From assembly GCA_963931995.1 (NCBI GenBank), contig OZ008369.1, forward strand, positions 93,220,073 through 93,284,072: a stretch of DNA of 64,000 nt, given 5' to 3'. The notes below the pieces were generated by a model, which had not been told where the DNA came from, searched no databases, and saw only the letters and a program-made list of their open reading frames with translations. The DNA is from Phaonia tiefii. Lineage: Eukaryota > Arthropoda > Insecta > Diptera > Muscidae. Shown one piece after another: positions 44,234 through 53,016 of this stretch. The translations under genes and the position numbers were made by a program. The stretch's first letter is position 1. Every line of letters starts with the position of its first letter.

Positions 44234-44733
44234 TGTTATGAATTTTCTTATTCGTCCTTTTTGCGTTGTTTTATTCCCAATAATAAAACAAGGTTCGTTT
44301 TAAATTACGATAATTACAACGGTTTCACTTCCTTATATTTTACTTATATAGTACAATAGTTTACTTTATTTATAACACTTAAAAAGTCTTGTATTTTACT
44401 ATCAATTCGCGTTGCTTACTTTACGGGGTTTAATCACAAACTTAAACTCTCCACTCCAAAGACCTCCGCTATTTATACCAACTCACCATACTCAAATGAA
44501 GGTATATCTAGCGAATTCAAGAACCTTCTAGATGTTGTTGTTGTTGCTTATCTTTGTAGAACAATCTCGAACACAGGAGAATTATCTTTACTGAGGTGAA
44601 TTCATGCTACTGGTTTAGCGAGCTGGTTCGTTGTTACAATGCATACTTTCAGGCGCAGCACTAACCGCCTGTTATTTACATACTGTTAGTAGAGTCATTA
44701 ACAGCAAGCAAAAGCTTTTTCTTATTCGTAACA
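44234..44733 (-). repeat. 5' LTR
   Basis: 500 bp partner of 39338-39837; one tip is mutated to TGTTATGAA. Confidence 0.9.
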
Positions 44734-44737
44734 ATAT

Positions 44738-45276
44738 TATTCACTTTCGTGTTGTAGGCTTTACACTTTTTCGTTATGCCACTTCAGATATCACATTCGT
44801 ACTTCTGGCATAGCATCTTTGTACCTTTATGTATTACCAAACCCTATTAGTGCGAAAATGAAAAATTTGCACTTTCGCGTCTCTGGCATAAGGGTGACGA
44901 TATAATATGCCACTGTTGGCAGCACAACACACAAATATTTAATTTGTTTTGGAAGAAATATTTTTTCAAATAAAAAAACTTTATCTTTTATTCAAAATAA
45001 TATACTCGTAAAATGAATTTACTTTTTAAAAGCAAGTTACAGTATTCTCAAACTGAAAAAAAAACTTTGAAGGTCGATTTTTTTTATAAATGTCGCACTT
45101 CCGTTGTCTATTTGCAAGAATAAATTAGATGTGGGTTGGAACATTTTTAATGATACCAAGAATCTTATAATAATACATCGGCTTTGTTGCGCGATATGAC
45201 AGCCATAAGCAGCCAATGCATGAGAAACAACGAAAAGGCAAACTGATTTTATCTAATACTGTGTAAGAATGTATAC
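44738..45276. other. Unrecognised stretch
   Basis: Sequence to the right of the gypsy insertion; no gene recognised. Confidence 0.35.
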
Positions 45277-45435
45277 AAAAACGGTTTCCCAATATATCCC
45301 ATGAATAGATTGGAGAGAGCTTTATTACAACCAGCGAGTTTTGCGCTTTTTAGTTTAATACTTACTGTTTGGAACCTACCGTTTTACACCGAGTCGCCGT
45401 CACTAAGCGAGGTGACAGCCCTCGAAATTGAACCC
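45277..45435 (-). mobile_element. SINE, copy 11, internally deleted
   Basis: Tail-side start ACGGTTTCCCAATATATCCC, then a jump from the ACCGTTTTACACCGA block to 'GTCGCCGTCACTAAGCGAGG'. The tRNA-like head is not recognisable. Confidence 0.72.
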
Positions 45436-46244
45436 ACATTATTTTGTCTTCATTCTTACGACTCTAACTATGACTCAAAGAAGATACCACAGACTCCCAA
45501 TCCAAGGCTCCGAGTCCAACCCCGACTCCAACTCCACAGCACTGGGTTAAACCAGAGTTTGCAATGAGTCGCTCGCGCAAGTGGATACCCAATTACTTTT
45601 ATTTGACTCAATTAGTCGAGAAAAGTGCAAATGTTTATTATGTTCGTAGTCGTTTAACCACTAAATTTGAATGAAATATTAATGCATATGCACTGGCTTT
45701 CATCGAAGCCTGTATAGACACGAATTTATGAATATTTATGTTTTGGATATTTTCGCACTATTTGGTGCTGAAAAAAATCCATTAAGTTGAGTTTTGGTTA
45801 GTTCTAGACGGTATGAATTTTTAGGTATAACAACATAATACTGCCCGGCAGGAGGGCTATGCGACAACAATGATTTGCACATCATTTTTAACTGTATTAG
45901 GTTCTCATTCGGAAATATGTCGGGTGACTTTTTACAGGTACTTTTCCAGACTCATCCAAATTGTCAAATTTGGACTAAGTAACAACCTGAGGAGGTTCAA
46001 GAGATGTCATTATATCAAGACAAAACAGTGGTTTCTTTAACTATGAATGACGCCATGGTAACGGCTGCTACTATTGAAGACTGTGATCACGCCAAAATTT
46101 GGTTTGGGCCGTCCTGCATCGGATCGGTATTTCTACTTAAACAGAAATATAAATATTATTCTTCGATTTCCACATATTCAAACTGTCAATTATGAATTGA
46201 ACCATAACCTTTACAAGCCTTAACCTTTCACTTTCTGTTTGGAG
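45436..46244. other. Unrecognised stretch with a short Pro/Ser-codon repeat
   Basis: Near 45500-45540 there is a loose run of GACTCCAACTCC-like units. No gene was recognised. Confidence 0.3.
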
Positions 46245-46339
46245 AACTGTCTACAGTGCACAGAACAGCATACGTTCGCGTGACAGATACATTACGGACG
46301 GGCCTCTCTGCTGCTCTCGATACGATGATGCATTTACTT
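46245..46339 (+). pseudogene. LINE with RNase H, segment left of the RTE-like insertion
   Basis: Frame reads TVHRTAYVRVTDTLRT and GLSAALDTMMHLL, matching the region between RT and RNase H of I/LOA-type LINEs. It is interrupted at the target duplication and continues in the same frame at 49801 as MMHLLPFELFANSLAAKN. Confidence 0.75.
46325..46339. repeat. 15 bp target duplication, left
   Basis: ATGATGCATTTACTT, exact match to 49801-49815. Confidence 0.92.
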
Positions 46340-46345
46340 ACTTAC

Positions 46346-49300
46346 TTATCCGGTCTCGGACAACCCCGGGGGGTCAGGGACCTTACAAAACGAAGATAAC
46401 ATATTTCGCCAACCAGTTCGATCTTTTGCTTTATCTCTCCAGTTGGCAATACCAAGTGTACGCAGGGATTCGTCAACCTGATCCCTCCAGCGGAGTCTTG
46501 GTCTTCCTATTTTTCGTCTTCCTTCGAGTTCGGTTTCGAAAAGCCTTCGCGCTGGTTCATCTTCATCCATTCTACTGACATGGCCTAGCCAGCGCAATCG
46601 CGTTATCTTGATCCGCTTAACTATGTCAATGTCAGGATAAAGCTCATACAGCTCATGATTCATGCGTCGCCGATACTCGCCGTTGTGCACTATAGGGCCA
46701 TACATTTTTCGGAGTATTTTTCTCTCGAAGACTCCTACAGATGTTTCGTCTGCTTGCGATAGGACCCAGGATTCTGCGCCATAAAGCAAGACAGGTTGAA
46801 TGAGAGTCTGGTACAGCTGGACTTTTGTTACTCGAGAGAGGGCTTTATCTCTAAAGTGCTTGCTTAGCCCAAAATAACATCTATCCGCAAGCACAATTCT
46901 CCGTTTGATCTCAAGGCTGACGTTGTTGTTTTTGTTCACGGCAGATCCGAGGTATATAAATTCGTCCACTACCTCGAAGTTATAACGGTTATCAACGTTC
47001 ACGCTTTGGTCTAATCGCGTGGAGGCCCTGTTCGTTGAAACCATTAATTTTGTCTTGTCCTCATTCATCGTCAGACCCACTTTTGCTGACTCCTTCTCAA
47101 TTCTCGAAAAAACCGCAGTAACTTCTCTAATTGTGCGCCCAATGATATCTATATCATCAGCATACGCGAGCAGCATGTGACTTTTGCTGCTGATGGTTTT
47201 ATTCATATTGACTGCAGCTTTTCTCATAATGATCTCCATTAAGATGTTAAAGAGATCGCACGATAGGGTGTCGCCTTGCCTGAGGCCTCGCTTAGTTTCG
47301 AAAGGTTCGGTAAGATCCTTACCAACTTTCACTGCGGATTTGGTGTTCGTCAAGGTCATCCTGCAAAGGCGTATGAGTTTTGCAGGAATACCAAGCTCAG
47401 ACATTGCTTCATAGAGTTTCTCCCGTATCGGACTATCGAAGGCTGCTTTATAATCGATAAATAGATGATAGGTGTCGATTTGTTTTTCGTGTGTCTTCTC
47501 CAGGATTTGGCGTAGCGTTAAAATCTGGTCAGTTGTCGATTTTCCAGGCCTAAAACCACACTGGTATGGTCCAATCAGGTCAGCGATAATTGGTTTTAGT
47601 CTTTCGCACATTATACTTGATAGAACCATATATGCTATGGATAAAAGGCTTATTCCACGGTAGTTGGCACAAATACTCGGGTCACCTTTTTTAAATATGG
47701 GACATAGTACACTGAGACTCCAATCGCCGGGCATGCATTCATCTAACCAAATTTTGCTAACGAGCTGATGTATGAACCTTATCAGCTCATCGCCGCCAGC
47801 CTTAAACAGCTCCGCCGGTAATCCATCGGCTCCTGCGGCTTTGTTGTTCTTAAGCCGGGCAATAGCTGTTTTGACCTCGTCTTGGTTAGGAGGGGGGCAA
47901 TCGACGTCGTCGTCCATATTGTGATCGATTGTCCCATCGTCATCGGATATCTCAGGTACTAGTAGCACGGAGAAATGCTCTCTCCATATTCCCAACATGC
48001 TCTGCACATCTGCGACGAGATTTCCGTCTTTGTCTTTACAGAAGGGGGGCCCTGAACCATGTCCATTAGTTCCGTTTTTAACTTTTTGGTAGAATTTTCG
48101 GGCTTCGTTCTTCCTTCTGTATGTCTCAATTTTCTCACTCTCGCGTTTTCTCCACTGCCGTTTCTTACGCCTAAAGAGACGGTTTACCTCCTTTCTCTTC
48201 TCCCTATACCGCTCAGTTGCAGCTCGCGTTGCAATTGACTGAAGCATTACCATACGTGCAGCATTCTTTTCGTCATTTGCTATGCGACACTCTTCATCGT
48301 ACCACGGTTTATTGCGAAGCGGTTTTTCGAAACCAAGTACGGTTGTTGCGGCAGTTTTTATAGAGTCGGAAATGGGTTTCCACTGCGCATCAGGATCGTC
48401 ATCGGGAGGGGGTGGGTTCTGTGCCAAAAGTTGCGAGAGCTTCCTTGAGTAGGCTGTGGCTACCTCTGGTAATTGCAGCTTTCCGATGTCCAGCTTCCTC
48501 TGCGTCTGGTTTCGTACAATTTTCGCTCTACTTAATCTTGTGCGAACCTTTGCTGCTACCAGGTAGTGATCAGAATCGATGTTAGCTCCTCTGATCACTC
48601 GTACGTCCATTACACTGGATGAGTGCCTTCCATCAATTACCACGTGATCAATTTGGTTCCTAGTTCTTTGATCAGGGGATACCCAAGTAGCCTTGTCGAT
48701 GTCTTTATGCTGGAATCTTGTGCCACTGATGACCATGTTTTTTGCCGCGGCAAAGTCAATCAGTCTCATACCGTTGTCGGAACTGTCAGCATGAAGACTG
48801 AAATTGCCAATAGTTGGATTAAACACATTCTCCCTTCCTACTTTGGCATTAAAATCTCCTAGTACAATCTTAATGTCATGGCCAGGGCAGCGGTCATACG
48901 TTTCCTCTAGGAGCTCATAGAATATGTCTTTGGCATCATCATCTTTCTCTTCTGTCGGGGCATGCACACAAATTAGGGAAATATAAAAATATTTCGCTTT
49001 TATGCGGATTGTGGCTATTCGTTCACTCACAGGATTGAACCTAGAGACTAGATGTCGCAGTCTTTTGCCAACTACAAATCCACTACCAAATTCATGTTTT
49101 TTTTCATGGCAACTGTAGTATATATCGCAGTTTCTTTTTCTTGTGCAGCCATGTCCTGTCCATCGCATTTCCTGGATAACGGTAATGTCAGCCTTATAAC
49201 TTTCGAGGACATCTGCCAGTTGGATACTTGCACCGGATCTATATAGAGTTCTTACATTCCAAGTGCATATCCGTAAATCGTGGTCCTTATAACGTTTGCG

Positions 49301-49396
49301 GGGGTCGTCAACAAATAGGGGTTGTTTATGTTTTCTGTTTCGTTTTTGTATTTTCACTGCCATTATGAACGGTGGCGGGAGGCAAACCCAGCCCAC
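46346..49396 (-). CDS. RTE-like LINE endonuclease/reverse transcriptase, intact ORF
   Basis: 1016 residues with no internal stop. AP-endonuclease domain about residues 41-290: TWN (45-47), QE (75-76), GDFN (180-183), NQID (247-250) and SDH (275-277), all catalytic blocks present. A basic linker (about 360-445) follows. The RT domain spans about 510-760: AAGADGLPAEL, NYRGISLLSIAY, FRPGKSTTDQ, motif A FIDYKAAFD (646-654), RGLRQGDTLS and YADD (745-748). The C-terminal region has VDEFIYLGSAVN, ITRLRWLGHVSRM and KIGRPRLRWRDQV. The enzyme would nick target DNA and reverse-transcribe the element RNA at the nick. I chose the first ATG (MGWVCLPPP); a second Met at residue 12 is possible. Confidence 0.93.
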   Translation of the reverse strand: MGWVCLPPPFIMAVKIQKRNRKHKQPLFVDDPRKRYKDHDLRICTWNVRTLYRSGASIQLADVLESYKADITVIQEMRWTGHGCTRKRNCDIYYSCHEKKHEFGSGFVVGKRLRHLVSRFNPVSERIATIRIKAKYFYISLICVHAPTEEKDDDAKDIFYELLEETYDRCPGHDIKIVLGDFNAKVGRENVFNPTIGNFSLHADSSDNGMRLIDFAAAKNMVISGTRFQHKDIDKATWVSPDQRTRNQIDHVVIDGRHSSSVMDVRVIRGANIDSDHYLVAAKVRTRLSRAKIVRNQTQRKLDIGKLQLPEVATAYSRKLSQLLAQNPPPPDDDPDAQWKPISDSIKTAATTVLGFEKPLRNKPWYDEECRIANDEKNAARMVMLQSIATRAATERYREKRKEVNRLFRRKKRQWRKRESEKIETYRRKNEARKFYQKVKNGTNGHGSGPPFCKDKDGNLVADVQSMLGIWREHFSVLLVPEISDDDGTIDHNMDDDVDCPPPNQDEVKTAIARLKNNKAAGADGLPAELFKAGGDELIRFIHQLVSKIWLDECMPGDWSLSVLCPIFKKGDPSICANYRGISLLSIAYMVLSSIMCERLKPIIADLIGPYQCGFRPGKSTTDQILTLRQILEKTHEKQIDTYHLFIDYKAAFDSPIREKLYEAMSELGIPAKLIRLCRMTLTNTKSAVKVGKDLTEPFETKRGLRQGDTLSCDLFNILMEIIMRKAAVNMNKTISSKSHMLLAYADDIDIIGRTIREVTAVFSRIEKESAKVGLTMNEDKTKLMVSTNRASTRLDQSVNVDNRYNFEVVDEFIYLGSAVNKNNNVSLEIKRRIVLADRCYFGLSKHFRDKALSRVTKVQLYQTLIQPVLLYGAESWVLSQADETSVGVFERKILRKMYGPIVHNGEYRRRMNHELYELYPDIDIVKRIKITRLRWLGHVSRMDEDEPARRLFETELEGRRKIGRPRLRWRDQVDESLRTLGIANWRDKAKDRTGWRNMLSSFCKVPDPPGLSETG

Positions 49397-49800
49397 CGGG
49401 TTTTTGCATTTTACCTACTGCCAGGATATTTGATTGCAGCCGCCCATTATGGATCAGACGCTGACCAGGATGCGATATGTTGAACCTGGATTTTCTTCTT
49501 TTAGTTTCTATCCGCCGTTGGCCCGTATGTTTGGCTCATCCGCCTTCTAAGGACAAAAGAATATGCCCGATTGTTTGATGAGCTTCAGTGACATCAGTCA
49601 CCTACTATACCTGATTTGATGCTCATTTGTTTCGCCTTCTCACTCTAGCTAGCTAACGGAGGTTTCCGAAAAGCCATTGCCCAGGACATACTGCGTGGAA
49701 GTAGTGAGCTGCTTGGACTGCCCAATGAAGGAATCATTTCTGGCCACTCCCAAGTGAATGGCAATCAGAAACTTTCCACCTCCACGGACAGTCCCATGCC
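49397..49800 (-). promoter_or_regulatory. LINE 5' leader
   Basis: 404 bp from the target duplication to the first ATG. LINEs of this type carry an internal promoter here. No TATA box was seen. A related leader lies at 10848-11205. Confidence 0.5.
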
Positions 49801-49815
49801 ATGATGCATTTACTT
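49801..49815. repeat. 15 bp target duplication, right
   Basis: ATGATGCATTTACTT, partner of 46325-46339. Confidence 0.92.
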
Positions 49816-50712
49816 CCGTTTGAACTGTTTGCTAACAGTTTGGCGGCAAAGAATGTTTTGCGGCTTAGAGAGCTGAAATGTTCGATCCAATTTGCCTAGT
49901 GGGGTCATACCTGAAAGATCGGTCTATGCAAATCCAGACTTAAACTTCCGGAAAAACTTCAGAAAAATTTTACCGCTCAGAGAAAAGACGAAGACCCACT
50001 CACCCTTGCTGGATATTGACATAGCTATTTTTACGGATGAATCTAAGTCGACTAGAGGAGTGAGAGCTGGGGTTTACTCAACTTCAGTCGGAATAACACT
50101 ACCAATAGGTCTCGCTGTTTTTAGCAGTATCTTCAAGTGGAAATACTGGCAATATTAGAGGCGTGTCGTTTTTGGCGAAATCACGTTACAGTTGCAAGGG
50201 TAAGAAAATCTTCTGGGATAGAAAATCATCGGTAAGGACTCTATTCTCAGAAGAGCATAGATCGATACTGGTTCGTGAATACAGAAGTCTGCAAGACGAG
50301 ATCAGTGTCACGGCAAGAATTTCCCTAGTGTGGGTTCCGGATCATACAGAACTAACCGCTGATGAACTAACCAAAAGTTCCAGTGGAAATGCAGTTGGAC
50401 GAAACGTAACTCAAAACCTACTAAGAGTAGTGGGTAACGTGATTGATCGACATTTCCACCATGAGACGGACAGAAACTCGAGAGGCCTCTATACTTGCCG
50501 CATATCACGGGTTATATGGCCTAGATATTACGGTAAGAGAACCGAGTTCCTGATGACTCAGAATAGATATACAACTATCATAATTGCTGCTGGTATTAGA
50601 ATACAATACAGGCATTACTGTCGTAGTTCGCAGAAACTCCTGAAAACTATGTCCTACAGTGGTCAGCTTTGGCAAACACAAGGACGGCAACTTTGGCAGC
50701 GCCTCTTTTGAC
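49801..50712 (+). pseudogene. LINE with RNase H, segment right of the RTE-like insertion
   Basis: Continues from 46339: MMHLLPFELFANSLAAKN, VLRLRELKCSIQFA and a stop, then LLDIDIAIFTDESKSTRGVR (RNase H block with the first Asp; the usual TDGS is TDES), SLQDEISVTARISLVWVPDH (relatives read 'WVPGH') and NSRGLYTCRISRVIWPRYYG. Frames shift several times. The RT domain proper is not in the window, so the copy is 5'-truncated. Clade I or LOA is inferred from the RNase H plus the downstream Cys/His-type tail. Confidence 0.75.
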
Positions 50713-50727
50713 GGAAGACGGGATCTG

Positions 50728-50895
50728 CACTATAAATTTTTGTTGTGTGGATGCAAATATAACGTAGATGCAGGATGTCGCAATTATAGAATACTTGTGT
50801 CCAAACACATTGTGTTTGCCTTTCAATAGTACATTTTTGAGACATAATGATTAATAGAAGTGTTTGTGATCCAAATGTGGCTTTGTTTGGTAGCT
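50728..50895 (+). mobile_element. MITE fragment, CACGCTGAAAAA family
   Basis: Matches the left half of 30838-31160, including CAAACACATTGTGTTTG, ATAATGATTAATAG and CCAAATGTGGCTTTGTTTG; neither terminus is well kept. Confidence 0.6.
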
Positions 50896-50949
50896 TACGG
50901 AATTTTTACAGGTGGACGGGTGAAAATGGACTAGGTGTAAACTAACCCA

Positions 50950-52350
50950 TGACCGAGTTGGTTCTTTTCACTTCAAGGTATAAAATACCTACCTTGGAAT
51001 CTATCAGTTGAACATGAAAATAAAATTGCAAAGTGTGTCAATACCTGGGTGTTCTTTGGACTAAACATAGAGAAAAGGGTGAAACAGGCGACGACAGTCC
51101 TATACACCTATAGCTTGTAAATAGGAACTTTCTCCGATGATTGTTCACTGGATCTAAATGGCTGTAGTGAGACCGTCAATGTTCTATGGAGTTATCGCGT
51201 GGTGTTATATGCTTGTCAACCCTAACAACTACACACTACTGAATAGGTTCCAGAGAATGTCGATGATATGCATCACTTCTGTTATGGTACCGCTCCCACT
51301 GATGCATTGAGTTTTATATTGTATTTGTTGCCGTTGGATATTTTAGGCAGGCAGATTGCTTCCATGTCTGCCATCAAGTTATGGCAACTCTCACGAAGGG
51401 GCATGGTTGAAGTCGGTAGAATAGTTGGATAGATCAGTACTGAAAGTTACTCCGAACATTCCTGCATTTGTCAACTACTCGAAAACGGACCACTCTTCGA
51501 ACGGAAACACCACACTCTCACTCCGGAAAGGGAATTCTAAAGCAAAGGAGTTCTTGGTATAGTGGGATATGTGAATTTCTACATGGATAGGTCGGCAGTG
51601 AATGAACGGGTAACGATGTCTACTCTAGGAATAAGGGTTGTCCCTTTCTCGTAGACTACGTGATTATTGTAGCATATATCAGGCGAAAACTTTGGCTGTT
51701 GGAGTACTGACCGACTGGCTCAAGAGTAATAGTTCAGCAGTCAATGTTTTCTAGAACACTCAGGCGATCATCAAGTCCCTGGAATAAATATTTCTAAACT
51801 CAATATCTGCCCAAGACTGCCGCAGACGTCTTAACAAGATGGGTGCAGCAGTACGACATTCATCTCATGTGGATATCTGGGCGCAGCGACATTCCGGGAA
51901 GCTGCAGGTGGGATGAGCTTACAAGAATAGGGACTGCCTTACAGATTCCAAAGGAATTGGAGCAGTTTATTAGCAAATCCTGCAAGAGCGCTTCTATAGA
52001 ATTATGCATCAGAGATGGACGGGGGCACAGATTGTGTTCGCTCAAGGTCAGTCTAGCCGATAGCGAGAGATTCATGAACCTTCTGTCTTTAACCAGGCTC
52101 GTGGTATCAACAGTAGTTTCAAATTCGACGGGTCTATATCTGATAGGAAGACAGGCGGTAAGAACAACTGTCAGGGCAACAGACTCACGTAGAAGCTGTA
52201 ACGGTTACGAAGAGGAAGAATCTACTGAACATCTTATTTTTCCAGCTCTACCCGGTAGGACGATACCTACTATACGATCCTACCTATTTAGGGACGTGGT
52301 AGCATTATCTCAGATAGGTGTAGACAAAATCTTGAACTTTTCAATGTAAA
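50950..52350 (+). pseudogene. Second LINE copy with RNase H
   Basis: Starts in the post-RT region (NIEKRVKQATTVLYTY, then YCIC and LPLDILGRQIAS in other frames), with an RNase H remnant and then the frame at 51843-52349: IHLMWISGRSDIPGSCRWDE (relatives: 'WIPGHSDIPGN..ADELAR'), LLSLTRLVVSTVVSNSTGLY, LIGRQAV and EEEESTEHLIFPAL, the Cys/His-type end of this LINE group. It is the same family as 49801-50712 but a separate copy, because the RNase H region is present twice in series. Confidence 0.72.
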
Positions 52351-52648
52351 CTAAATAGTTCTTCGGTGAGTACCATATTTAATATCGTTAGCCCGAAGTA
52401 TCACAATAGACTAACAAGTCTAAGTGTGTGGTTCATCGACTGTCATCAACGCCTAACGTAAACTGTGATTTTGCCCCTAAAGTTTTAACTTAAAGTGTGA
52501 CTGATCTCTAGATTTACAAGTTAATTGTAATACAAATTTGAATTAAACTATTTTTTTGCAATAATATAACAGCATTTTTGATGTGTTAACATCTATAGGC
52601 GCCGGTAGGGACTAAATTCAGAAAGTGAATACAACCAAACACAATTTG

Positions 52649-52714
52649 GCCGACTGCGTTCACACAGATTGTCAGACTGCGATCACACAGACTGACCGAC
52701 TGCGATCACAGATT
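52649..52714. repeat. About 23-25 bp tandem repeat
   Basis: Roughly three units of GACTGCGATCACACAGA with small changes. Related strings (CGACTGCGGAACACAGATT) recur near 53170 beyond the SINE. Confidence 0.6.
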
Positions 52715-53006
52715 AAAAAAAATAAATGGTTTCCCATTACATCCCATGAAGGGACTGGGGAGAACTTCTCACAATCACTGAGCTGTGCGCTTTCCAGTTT
52801 TCACTCACTGATTGGGACCTACAGTTTTACACCGATTCCGAACGGTAATTTGAGAAGCTTTTTCATGGCTAGATACTCGATAGTGTCGCCGTCACTATGC
52901 GAGGTGACCGCCGCCGAAAGAAAATTTGAAGGTGGTCAGAGCCGGGTTCGAACCCAGGATCTCATGTACAAGAGCCGCGCACACTACCATTGCACCACCG
53001 ACGGCC
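52715..53006 (-). mobile_element. tRNA-headed SINE, copy 12, with 10 bp target duplication
   Basis: Full minus-strand copy, nearly identical by eye to the copies at 10051 and 43912. Target duplication ATCACAGATT at 52705-52714 and 53007-53016. A 195-codon open frame across it is a product of the repeat. Confidence 0.93.
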
Positions 53007-53016
53007 ATCACAGATT

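Larger units (their letters stand above)
39338..44733 (-). mobile_element. Ty3/gypsy-type LTR retrotransposon, decayed
   Basis: Two 500 bp LTRs in direct orientation, both with TGTTA...TAACA tips, bound the element; ATAT flanks both sides (39334-39337, 44734-44737) as a 4 bp target duplication. A tRNA-Leu-type primer site lies inside the 5' LTR (44214-44232) and a G-rich tract inside the 3' LTR. Order on the minus strand is gag, protease, reverse transcriptase, RNase H, integrase, the Ty3/gypsy order. No envelope-type frame follows integrase. Several stops and frameshifts and a missing gag start show it is not autonomous. A SINE is inserted next to the primer site. Confidence 0.92.
46340..49800 (-). 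mobile_element. Full-length RTE-like LINE
   Basis: 3461 bp between perfect 15 bp target duplications. On the minus strand: a 404 bp leader (49800-49397), one ORF of 1016 codons, a very short 3' end and a (TAAG)n tail at the left border. A single endonuclease-RT ORF, long target duplication and microsatellite tail are typical of the RTE group. Four or more broken relatives occur in the window. It looks complete and young; activity cannot be judged from sequence alone. Confidence 0.9.
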
